64,000 nucleotides of DNA, from assembly GCA_002479075.1 (NCBI GenBank), contig DLLG01000017.1:60464-124463 (forward strand). The letters run 5' to 3'. The notes beneath the pieces were generated by a model, which worked only from the letters and a program-made list of their open reading frames with translations, was not told where the DNA came from and made no database searches. Shown here piece by piece: positions 57,894 to 64,000 of the stretch; the stretch's first letter is position 1; each line of letters begins with the position of its first letter. Source of the DNA: Clostridiales bacterium UBA7568. GTDB lineage: Bacteria > Bacillota > Clostridia > Oscillospirales > CAG-272. The translations under genes and the position numbers were made by a program.

Positions 57894-58595
57894 TTATTTG
57901 TTTCTCCGATATCCCGCCTCGTCGCGGTATTCCGGATGCTCCTTCAGATACGGATCCCTATCCCCTACAATCGTATAATCGCATTTGCAGCCGTTTGCGC
58001 AGGTAGTCGTGCGCACGAGACGAGCGTGAATACATTCCATCGCCTCAAAGTCCGGGTTGCAAAGCGCAGGCATAACTTCAAGCAGTCCGTGCTTCTTTGC
58101 AAATTCAGCCGTCGGACAAGCCGTAAACTCATAATATATCGGCTTTTCGGGATCAAACGGAGCAACATTCATCTCAAAATCGTGCCATTTATCGCATTGT
58201 CGCTTGGCATTTCCGAAAGCCTTATACATCAGCTTCTTGAAAAACGGCTTGTTGCAATCGACAAATTTCATCTTGCGAAATGCGCCGAGGAAAAGATTTC
58301 CCTCCATTTCCTCTATCTCCGCAAGACTTGTCACCTCGCGGCAGACGACATAATACGCCATAAGCGCAATACAGTCATAATTTCCGCCCTTGCCGTTATG
58401 AAAGTTCTTTTTCCCGCCGAGGTCTGTGCGCCAGTCGGAGAGAAAATCCGCATATTTCAGCTGAACCCTCTCCCATATCGCTTCCCTCTCCTCCGGCGGA
58501 TAATGCAGCGCAATTTTCTTTCTGATCTCTTTTTTGCAGGACTTTGTGTACAACACGTGGCAGGTGCGGTCTATTTTCAGTTCCTTATCCTTCAT
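57894..58595 (-). CDS. L-2-amino-thiazoline-4-carboxylic acid hydrolase-like protein (copy A)
   Basis: 233 residues. Conserved core EFTACPTAEFAKKHGLLEVM followed by PALCNPDFEAME and TTTCANGCKCDYTI. PALC, the acidic residue that follows, and the C-terminal Cys cluster are shared with the copy at 54173-54808; overall the two are quite diverged. Its ATG overlaps the MBL-fold gene stop (ATGA). Could act on a thiazoline or other cyclic sulfur/nitrogen compound; unproven. Confidence 0.75.
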   Translation of the reverse strand: MKDKELKIDRTCHVLYTKSCKKEIRKKIALHYPPEEREAIWERVQLKYADFLSDWRTDLGGKKNFHNGKGGNYDCIALMAYYVVCREVTSLAEIEEMEGNLFLGAFRKMKFVDCNKPFFKKLMYKAFGNAKRQCDKWHDFEMNVAPFDPEKPIYYEFTACPTAEFAKKHGLLEVMPALCNPDFEAMECIHARLVRTTTCANGCKCDYTIVGDRDPYLKEHPEYRDEAGYRRNK

Positions 58596-59455
58596 CTTCC
58601 GACTCCTTTTAAAAATCCGCTTTTCGCATTTTCTTCCGTATCGTCCGATTCGTCGTATGCGTCATACGGGGCGGAGGGATCGTGAACCCTTTTCTTAAAA
58701 GGCGAGCAGAGCTTGTCTTTATGCGCAAAGGCAAAATCAAAATTGTCTGTCCAGCCGGTATGTCCCGTAATGAATATCGGCTCTGTTTTCATTTTTTTCA
58801 GCCTTGTTTCAAGGACTTCAAGCGACTTTACGGCAAGCTTGTTGTTCTCTGCCAATGCGGAGATAAAGCTGTAACCGCCGTCCGCGCCGAACCATATCGT
58901 GTCCCCTGTAAAGAGATATTTATCATCGATAAGATACACCATATGTCCCCAGGTATGCCCCGGAACGAGAAAGCAATGAATCTTTATATCGCCGATGCGG
59001 AAGGTCTCGCCGTCCTTCAATGTCTGTATTTTGTTGTTTATCGTTACCTGCGGAAGCTTATAAAGATGATAAATCACCTTTCGCCGCACCTCGCCCGTCA
59101 GGTAGCGGTTTTCAACCTCGCCGATATGAAGCATAGCCCTTTTGAAAAGTCCGGGGCTGTCCGCCTCAACCGCGCCGATATGATCCGTATCCTGATGCGT
59201 GATGAGAATGTGACGGATAGACCTCGGATTTATTCCGAGCCATCCCATCTTTTCCTCAAGCCTGTCATAATTGTAGCCCGCGTCGATCATAATCGTCGTA
59301 TCGCCCTTGCGATAAAAGAAGATATTTGCAACCCATTCGCGCACGCAGGCGACGTTTTCGTCTATCCATCCGGTATTCAGCGGCTTGAATATTTCCTTGC
59401 CGCGATACATTCTGCTCATTGACTTTCTCTGAAATTCCGTTGCTTTTTTTGACAT
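58592..59455 (-). CDS. MBL-fold metallo-hydrolase
   Basis: 287 residues. Metal site LITHQDTDHIGAVEA, a variant HxDxDH instead of HxHxDH, then FLVPGHTWGHMVYLID and FTGDTIWFG for the further metal ligands, and FITGHTGWTDN near the C-terminus. It probably hydrolyses an ester, amide or thioester bond; substrate unknown. AGAGG precedes the ATG. Separated from the upstream methyltransferase by 114 bases without a clear signal. Confidence 0.87.
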   Translation of the reverse strand: MSKKATEFQRKSMSRMYRGKEIFKPLNTGWIDENVACVREWVANIFFYRKGDTTIMIDAGYNYDRLEEKMGWLGINPRSIRHILITHQDTDHIGAVEADSPGLFKRAMLHIGEVENRYLTGEVRRKVIYHLYKLPQVTINNKIQTLKDGETFRIGDIKIHCFLVPGHTWGHMVYLIDDKYLFTGDTIWFGADGGYSFISALAENNKLAVKSLEVLETRLKKMKTEPIFITGHTGWTDNFDFAFAHKDKLCSPFKKRVHDPSAPYDAYDESDDTEENAKSGFLKGVGR

Positions 59456-59569
59456 ATTCTCTTACCTCTTTTCAAGCGACAACTTCTGCGTCGCTAAAGC
59501 TCCCTTTGAAAATTCTTCGCTATACTCTCTCAATTTCGCCTGCTTTTTTCGGACCCGCAATACTCCGCA

Positions 59570-60355
59570 TCACTTTTCCAGCACAACGATTTTGTTTGAT
59601 ATATTCCTCACAAACCCGATCTTTCCGAGCAGCTTATATATCGAAACAAATTCCGCCATTCCCTCCGTAAGGCTATACTCGCAGACAAAGCGGAAATCCG
59701 GAAGAAGCTCCGCCAGCGCTTTGCCGTTCTTTATGCCCCAGCTGAACTTTGCGTGACTTCCTTCAATGGACTTCTCCTTGAACCGCTTTGCGACCGTCGG
59801 GTTCATCGTCTCGACAAAGACCGTCGCCCTGCCGAATCTGCCCGAAATAACTTCAAAAATACGCTTCACGTCCGCCTCGCAGAGATACATAGTAAGCCCC
59901 TCGATGATAATAAGCGCAGGCTTATCCGTCTCCTCGATTCTGCAACCCCAATCATCCATTGCAGACATAGCGATCTGCGAAATTTTCCCGCTCTCCGGCA
60001 GAAACCTTTCCCTTATGGCAATCGTCTCCGGAAGATCAAGGTTGTACCAATGAGAATATCCTTTCACACGATAGCAACGTGTGTCCAGCCCGCAAGCTAT
60101 ATTGACCGTAACGGCATCCGGATTTTTCTCAAGCCATTCGGATGTCAACCTATCAAGGACAATCGTCCTCGCAACAACGCCGCTGCGCATAGCCGAGTCC
60201 CTCTCGGCAAGGGAAAAATCGTAGTCAAGTCTGCCGATGATTTCTTCGGCTTTTTTATCACAGATAACGCCTCTCGTTCCGCTCTCCCTGGCACGCGCAT
60301 AAACCGTTTGCAGCATTGTCTCCGGAACACCCGTCAGTTTTACTTTGTCACCCAT
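59570..60355 (-). CDS. LCMT-family SAM methyltransferase (copy A)
   Basis: 261 residues. MLQTVYARARESGTRGVICD, EIIGRLDYDFSLAERDSAMR, SAM loop AVTVNIACGLDTRCYRVKGY, WYNLDLPETIAIRERFLPES, and IIEGLTMYLCEADVKRIFEV. It belongs to the same family as the copy at 54805-55647 and may methylate a related substrate. It starts one base after the DUF6796-like gene. Confidence 0.85.
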   Translation of the reverse strand: MGDKVKLTGVPETMLQTVYARARESGTRGVICDKKAEEIIGRLDYDFSLAERDSAMRSGVVARTIVLDRLTSEWLEKNPDAVTVNIACGLDTRCYRVKGYSHWYNLDLPETIAIRERFLPESGKISQIAMSAMDDWGCRIEETDKPALIIIEGLTMYLCEADVKRIFEVISGRFGRATVFVETMNPTVAKRFKEKSIEGSHAKFSWGIKNGKALAELLPDFRFVCEYSLTEGMAEFVSIYKLLGKIGFVRNISNKIVVLEK

Positions 60356-60356
60356 A

Positions 60357-61079
60357 TCAGTTTGCCTCCGCTTTTAAAGTTTTTGTTTGCCTGCCCGCCC
60401 AGACAGCATTTGCAAACATCCAGATGCAGAGCGCGGCATTGCCGGAACCCTGACTCAGAACAAAATCCCAGGTTGAAACCTCTGCTCCCAGCATCTGACG
60501 GATGTCCGGAATCAGCACAAATATTATCTGGAAAACAATCATATGGAATATAAACATCCGTCGCGGAAGTACAGTTTTCTTTGTCAGCACCGCAAAAGCG
60601 CTTACAAGAATCATCAGAACCATTCCTGCATAAGCGATAAACATTGCAGGCATAATGCGGTCATACTGCGCCTGTATCAGCGCAGTCGTTTCTTCCCGTC
60701 CTAGAAGAGGAGAAAGAGTATTTGTCCAGTCGGCAAGGCTACCGATAAAAAGATGAAGCGCACCGGCCGTTGCCACATATATCACACCGCCCGCAAGAGC
60801 CGCCAATCTCGTCTTGCGGTACTGCGGGTTTATTTGTAAATAAGACAGACGCACGGAGAAAAATCCGAGCGCCATACCGCAGAGGCCCGTCGCAATCAGC
60901 AAAGGCAACCGCCACTGCCCCCACGACCCACTCAGATATGCGTCTCTGACGAACAGCCCGTTGTCGCCCCCGCTTGCCGGAATCACACTCAGGCAAAGAT
61001 CCCCGACAAGCATCAAAAACGCACCGAGCGCGCCGAGCAAAGCGTCCCTCTTGTAAGTTTTGAGCTCCTTCAAATTCAT
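60357..61079 (-). CDS. DUF6796-like polytopic membrane protein (copy A)
   Basis: 240 residues with about seven membrane helices (LLGALGAFLMLVGDLCLSVI, LPLLIATGLCGMALGFFSVR, MFIAYAGMVLMILVSAFAVL, IWMFANAVWAG). Residues around GDLCLSVIPASGG match the start of copy B. First gene of the cluster; the ATG at 61079 has GGAGGTGG upstream, and the GTTAGC palindrome lies 27 bases before it. It could be a transporter or a membrane-bound enzyme; unknown. Confidence 0.68.
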   Translation of the reverse strand: MNLKELKTYKRDALLGALGAFLMLVGDLCLSVIPASGGDNGLFVRDAYLSGSWGQWRLPLLIATGLCGMALGFFSVRLSYLQINPQYRKTRLAALAGGVIYVATAGALHLFIGSLADWTNTLSPLLGREETTALIQAQYDRIMPAMFIAYAGMVLMILVSAFAVLTKKTVLPRRMFIFHMIVFQIIFVLIPDIRQMLGAEVSTWDFVLSQGSGNAALCIWMFANAVWAGRQTKTLKAEAN

Positions 61080-61105
61080 CTTAGATCCACCTCCGTCCGG
61101 CATAA

Positions 61106-61121
61106 GTTAGCCAAAGCTAAC
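61106..61121. promoter_or_regulatory. GTTAGC-N4-GCTAAC palindrome upstream of the ten-gene cluster
   Basis: GTTAGC-CAAA-GCTAAC on the plus strand; arms identical to those of 52532-52547. It lies 27 bases before the start codon, well downstream of the recognisable promoter, so it may act as a roadblock, a second-promoter operator or an RNA hairpin next to the ribosome site. Confidence 0.65.
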
Positions 61122-61135
61122 ACGTTGCCCTTTGA

Positions 61136-61157
61136 AAAGCTGCCGTCCGGCAGCTTT
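61136..61157. terminator. Hairpin in the leader of the ten-gene cluster
   Basis: Stem AAAGCTGCC/GGCAGCTTT with loop GTCC. A T-run follows on the plus strand (TTTGTTTTT) and a short one on the minus strand (TTTTC), so on the minus strand it could be an attenuator before the cluster. Confidence 0.5.
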
Positions 61158-61337
61158 GTTTTTATAAAAATTCTTTGTTTCGAACGCCACGCCACGATGG
61201 CGCCGGCGCCGGAAGATACAGATTTGCGGCTTGATATTTGCCCAAAACCGTCGGCACAGAGCGAAAAATACACGCCGCATAAATTGCCGCAGCCGTCTAT
61301 CCGCTCACATTATAGCACACACAAGTTTGCTTTTCAA

Positions 61338-61535
61338 TAGCAAATTTGAATTTTCGGGTGTAAAAACATTGGTTAAAGCAACCGCCGCATACTGCCGCAA
61401 AAACCGCAAGAACACCCGGCAACGTCAGCTCCGATTTGCGCAAAGCGACATCCGGAAATTATCCTGACAAATCAGCTTTTTCAGAATATCAGACAGAGAA
61501 TCTTTTACATCTGAACACTAGAGAAAAATGCGCTG
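61338..61535. other. Spacer without recognisable genes
   Basis: Between the phosphotransferase stop and the cluster promoter I see no long frame, strong hairpin or repeat. Together with the leader it makes a 456-base gene-free stretch. Confidence 0.6.
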
Positions 61536-62396
61536 CTATTTTAATTTTTTGATGTGTTCCTTCGCCTTTGCGTAGTATTTTTGAAACCGCTCATATCCTG
61601 TATCATTGTATTCTATACCAAGCATAATCCATTCACAATACTCGTATAGCAAAAAATAATCCAGAGTTCTGCGATAATCATTGTAGTCAATGCCTTTTTC
61701 TTTTAATAAATGATCGAAATAATATTCTATGGCATAGTCTTTATCCGCTTGCGTCATATAGAAAAAAGCCGATTCGTCTTCTTCACAGTGCGCAATCAGA
61801 CGGGCGAGCGACGTTGGATAAGGCAAAATTCCGGCATACTCCCAGTCAATTATGACCGCACGTTTCTCTGCGCATATAACATTAAACGGAAGAAGATCAT
61901 CGTGACACAGCGTCCGCGGAATATCCGAATAAATCCGCAGATACCGTTCATAGGCTTGCTCCAGTTCCGCATCGTTCAGGTATTTACCGCGCTTTTGCCT
62001 TCCCGGCAGACTCGCCTCGAAGCCGTGACCGATGCATTGAAGCTCACGCTTTTCCCAATACATATTCTGCAAATAAATCAATGCGTCCAGAACGGCAGTC
62101 AACGATTTCCTGTCGCATTTTTGCAGGTTATTCCCTTCTATGTATTCCATAAGGAAAAACAACTCGCCGTCATACTCAATACTTTTATAAAACCGCGGAG
62201 CTCCTCCTTTGACCGAAGCTAAAAAAGTATCATAAACAGCCAGCTCCTGCCTGCTCGTCTTTTTCAGTACGCGGGTGATGCCGCCCTCCTCTATCTTCCA
62301 TACAGCATAATCAGAGTCATCTTCTTCGTGCTTAAACGCCGTTATCTCGGCTTGCTCGCCAAAGCCCATTTTTGTAATTACTTCTTTTATATTCAT
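61536..62396 (-). CDS. Aminoglycoside/choline phosphotransferase-family kinase
   Basis: 286 residues with the APH/choline-kinase fold: ATP lobe (YAVWKIEEGGITRVLKKTSR, FFLMEYIEGNNLQKC), catalytic loop TLCHDDLLPFNVICAEKRAV with Asp and Asn, and the metal Asp in VIIDWEYAGILPY. It phosphorylates a small alcohol or amine; choline, ethanolamine, thiamine or an antibiotic are all possible. No strong Shine-Dalgarno precedes the ATG. Nothing around it gives the substrate. Confidence 0.87.
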   Translation of the reverse strand: MNIKEVITKMGFGEQAEITAFKHEEDDSDYAVWKIEEGGITRVLKKTSRQELAVYDTFLASVKGGAPRFYKSIEYDGELFFLMEYIEGNNLQKCDRKSLTAVLDALIYLQNMYWEKRELQCIGHGFEASLPGRQKRGKYLNDAELEQAYERYLRIYSDIPRTLCHDDLLPFNVICAEKRAVIIDWEYAGILPYPTSLARLIAHCEEDESAFFYMTQADKDYAIEYYFDHLLKEKGIDYNDYRRTLDYFLLYEYCEWIMLGIEYNDTGYERFQKYYAKAKEHIKKLK

Positions 62397-62399
62397 ACC

Positions 62400-62630
62400 G
62401 TAGCTAACCCGCCATTTCTTTATGTTCTAAAAACCGCCTGCCTTCCGAAGGCTCAAATCGCTTCGCTTCAATAGCTGTCTCGCTTTTTGTTTCTCCCCGA
62501 ATTTGCTCAAATAGCGCGACAGACCCCCCTCGCCTGCGCCTTCGGTCTTGCCCGTCTTGACTATGTGTGTACGACAAGCAACCGTTCTCCGGGAGCGTGC
62601 CCGGCGGTAAGCAATTTTCGGATTTTCCCT
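62400..62630 (-). other. Gene-free stretch, open in several minus-strand frames
   Basis: Minus-strand frames stay open here without a credible start: one reads RTHIVKTGKTEGAGEGG then LSRYLSKFGEKQKARQLLKR, another SYTHSQDGQDRRRRRGGS. It is more GC-rich than its neighbours around 62520-62610. It may be a gene remnant or a structured element; I cannot decide. Confidence 0.35.
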
Positions 62631-62849
62631 TTAAGACCTCTTTGCTATTTTTATAAAAAGGTAAACTGCTACCGTCAGGAACAGTGCCGCCAAGGCGCCG
62701 CCAAATAATCTACCGATGAGAAGCGGGCTTTTTACTGCCAGCATAACGCCGAGAAAGATCGCAAAGCCGCACACTATCGTTACAATGATATATCTTACCC
62801 ACCTCGGTACTTTCGGGTTATTTATCATATCCGCTATAACCGGTTCCAT
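62631..62849 (-). CDS. Small two-helix membrane protein
   Basis: 72 residues: MEPVIADMINNPKVPRWVRY, then helix 1 (YIIVTIVCGFAIFLGVMLAV) and helix 2 (GGALAALFLTVAVYLFIKIA). AAGGAG lies six bases before the ATG. It follows the next small membrane protein by nine bases, so the XRE gene and both small proteins form one operon. Function unknown. Confidence 0.65.
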   Translation of the reverse strand: MEPVIADMINNPKVPRWVRYIIVTIVCGFAIFLGVMLAVKSPLLIGRLFGGALAALFLTVAVYLFIKIAKRS

Positions 62850-62858
62850 ACAGACTCC

Positions 62859-63089
62859 TTATTTCAATTTTTCATCTTCGTCGTCAGAAACATTTATTTT
62901 CTTCCGATTCAGAAGGGTAATGATACCCCGTTTCGCACCGAACACCACAACATACGCCGCTATATACAACCCGATGTAAAGCCAAATGCTTTCGCTGCAG
63001 AACACCTTCAGCGCCAGCGTGTCAGCTAAAACCAATACCAAAGTTATCAACACAATGTCTATTATGATGCTAAGAATTTTTCTTTTCAT
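62859..63089 (-). CDS. Small membrane protein with acidic tail
   Basis: 76 residues with two helices (ILSIIIDIVLITLVLVLADT and IWLYIGLYIAAYVVVFGAKR) and tail KKINVSDDEDEKLK. The ATG overlaps the XRE gene by 20 bases and has AAGGTG upstream. Small membrane proteins coupled to XRE regulators occur in Firmicutes; role unknown. Confidence 0.65.
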   Translation of the reverse strand: MKRKILSIIIDIVLITLVLVLADTLALKVFCSESIWLYIGLYIAAYVVVFGAKRGIITLLNRKKINVSDDEDEKLK

Positions 63090-63681
63090 ATCGTTTCACC
63101 TTATAAGCACATTTTGTAAATCTGATGTTCCCGATTTCAAATTTTTTATCATCAATTCGTTTTGGAAGCCGACGGGTTTCTATAAATTCATCCGTCACAA
63201 CAACGAAGAATTGCTTGCCACCTTTTTCAATCAGATAAAACTCTTTATCTAAATTTTTCAGGGAATTTATAAGTTGAGGAATCCCGAACGGTGCACTTGT
63301 CAAAATGCCGATAGCGTTGTCCATAAGTTTTTCGCTTTTTGTAAGCTTCTGTTCGGCTAAAAGTGTATAAATCTCAGCATCCGGGAATTTTTCATATATT
63401 ACGCGATCCTTCTTTGTCTTTCTTATACCCTTCCCGTAGTCCGATAGATTATATGCTTCACGCATAACCAATTCGTCCATAGCCTCTCCGTCATCGAGCA
63501 GATAATCAAGACTCACATTCAGCAATTTTGAAATTACTTTTAAATTATCTACATCGGGAATACCGTTATCGGTTTCCCATTTTGCAACAGCGGAGCGCGA
63601 AACGCCCAACTTCTCGGACAATTGCTCTTGAGAAAGACCCGCCTGTTTTCTTGCATCTTTTAATTTTTCGCCTAATGTCAT
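63070..63681 (-). CDS. XRE-family transcriptional regulator
   Basis: 203 residues. N-terminal helix-turn-helix: MTLGEKLKDARKQAGLSQEQ, then LSEKLGVSRSAVAKWETDNG and IPDVDNLKVISKLLNVSLDY. The C-terminal 130 residues (VIYEKFPDAEIYTLLAEQKL, KGGKQFFVVVTDEFIETRRL) are not a domain I know. The ATG at 63681 has AGGAGG eight bases upstream. It may sense a signal with its C-terminal part and control itself and the two membrane proteins. Confidence 0.87.
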   Translation of the reverse strand: MTLGEKLKDARKQAGLSQEQLSEKLGVSRSAVAKWETDNGIPDVDNLKVISKLLNVSLDYLLDDGEAMDELVMREAYNLSDYGKGIRKTKKDRVIYEKFPDAEIYTLLAEQKLTKSEKLMDNAIGILTSAPFGIPQLINSLKNLDKEFYLIEKGGKQFFVVVTDEFIETRRLPKRIDDKKFEIGNIRFTKCAYKVKRYEKKNS

Positions 63682-63946
63682 TTTAATGACCTCCTGTCTG
63701 ATTGATACATTCAGTATAAACCAACATCTGCAAAAAGCCCATACACGCTCTGTGACAATAATGTTACTCTCCGTAACAATCCCAAGCGACAATCTTCCTG
63801 CCTGTCATATTAAGAAAATCATAAACAGGCAAAAACTTCAATCCCTGACGTATTTCTCATTGCGCCTTGCCGAGCAAGTGATTTTCAGTTTTTTCATTCA
63901 AAATTCAATACATTTTGATTGTATCATACTTCTCCGACCTTTTCAA
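63682..63946 (-). promoter_or_regulatory. Promoter region of the XRE operon with palindrome
   Basis: Minus strand TTGAAA (63946-63941), 17-bp spacer, TACAAT (63923-63918) give a leader of about 230 bases. At 63762-63778 a perfect palindrome TGTTAC-N5-GTAACA occurs, a likely operator of the XRE protein. No gene is seen in this stretch. Confidence 0.65.
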
Positions 63947-63967
63947 TAGCTCCCCGCCCCATAGCAA

Positions 63968-64000
63968 ACAAAAAATAGCGGTCTGCAAGTTTTCTTGCAG
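63968..64000 (-). terminator. Terminator of a gene beyond the right edge (partial)
   Basis: CTGCAAG-TTTT-CTTGCAG (63983-64000) reaches the edge; the minus strand then reads ACCGCTATTTTTTG, so the stem probably goes on outside the window. Confidence 0.55.

Larger units (their letters stand above)
61080..61337 (-). promoter_or_regulatory. Promoter and 220-base leader of the ten-gene cluster
   Basis: Minus strand TTGAAA (61337-61332), 17-bp spacer, TATAAT (61314-61309) give a start near 61302. The leader of about 220 bases holds the hairpin at 61136-61157 and the palindrome at 61106-61121. It also contains an open frame (61273-61076, GTG start) whose stop overlaps the first ATG; I do not call it a gene. 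Confidence 0.7.

Noticed and set aside
61076..61273. 65-codon minus-strand frame in the leader of the ten-gene cluster
   Set aside because: GTG start without a site, no domain, and it contains the regulatory palindrome. Mentioned as a possible leader peptide only.

Overview
The window looks like a chromosomal segment of a mid-GC Gram-positive bacterium of the class Clostridia, probably a gut-type lineage. The evidence is a Firmicutes division cluster (SepF, DivIVA, SpoIIIE/FtsK), a lysine riboswitch, strong AGGAGG Shine-Dalgarno sites with several TTG starts, near-consensus TTGACA-17-TATAAT promoters, PadR/HAAS operons and a BspA-like leucine-rich-repeat surface protein. Most genes lie on the minus strand in dense, overlapping operons. 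I found no tRNA, rRNA, CRISPR array, prophage or transposase.

Layout. 1-1650: two permeases of a sugar ABC transporter, the second cut by the window edge. 1665-3690: a PadR/HAAS/DUF4097 operon behind a perfect promoter with an inverted repeat over the -35 box. 3853-9231: a two-component system and a VTC polyphosphate-polymerase-like/DUF4956/beta-helix lipoprotein operon; both units carry the same 10-bp-periodic direct repeat upstream. 9330-11220: a C_GCAxxG_C_C protein and an RlmI-like methyltransferase, diverging from an acyl-CoA synthetase, a COG2509 flavoprotein and a HAD phosphatase (11221-15207). 15302-23175: sepF-divIVA-lspA-rluD-HAD-queA-miaA-hlyD-yggS, one long co-directional cluster. 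23310-30171: upp, a second RluA-family enzyme, mtaB, a D,D-carboxypeptidase, and pgk-tpiA. 30202-38873: uppP-ftsK-tmk-DJ-1-MTHFS-CPBP-mltG-U32. 38900-44179 (plus strand): a split TauE/SafE transporter pair, a large LRR protein, and a second PadR/HAAS operon. 44215-48600: a small MGMT-family protein, a coiled-coil membrane protein behind an unusual structured leader, and a lysine-riboswitch-controlled amino-acid ABC transporter. 48714-48942: an orphan intergenic RNA with its own promoter and terminator. 49044-53301: a TetR regulator and a heterodimeric ABC exporter-type transporter.

The most unusual part is 53423-61337: one minus-strand operon of ten genes without a named pathway. It holds two DUF6796-like membrane proteins, two leucine-carboxyl-methyltransferase-like enzymes, two L-2-amino-thiazoline-4-carboxylic-acid-hydrolase-like proteins, an MBL-fold hydrolase, an alpha/beta hydrolase, a ketopantoate-reductase-like enzyme and a 4-TM protein, several coupled by ATGA overlaps. 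The palindrome GTTAGC-N4-GCTAAC lies just upstream of the first gene and again just upstream of the neighbouring ABC transporter pair, which suggests that the two units form one co-regulated system; its chemistry is not known to me. The right end (61536-64000) has a phosphotransferase, two tiny membrane proteins and an XRE regulator.

Starts were chosen from Shine-Dalgarno spacing and gene overlaps. All functional names come from recognising motifs by eye, without a database search.
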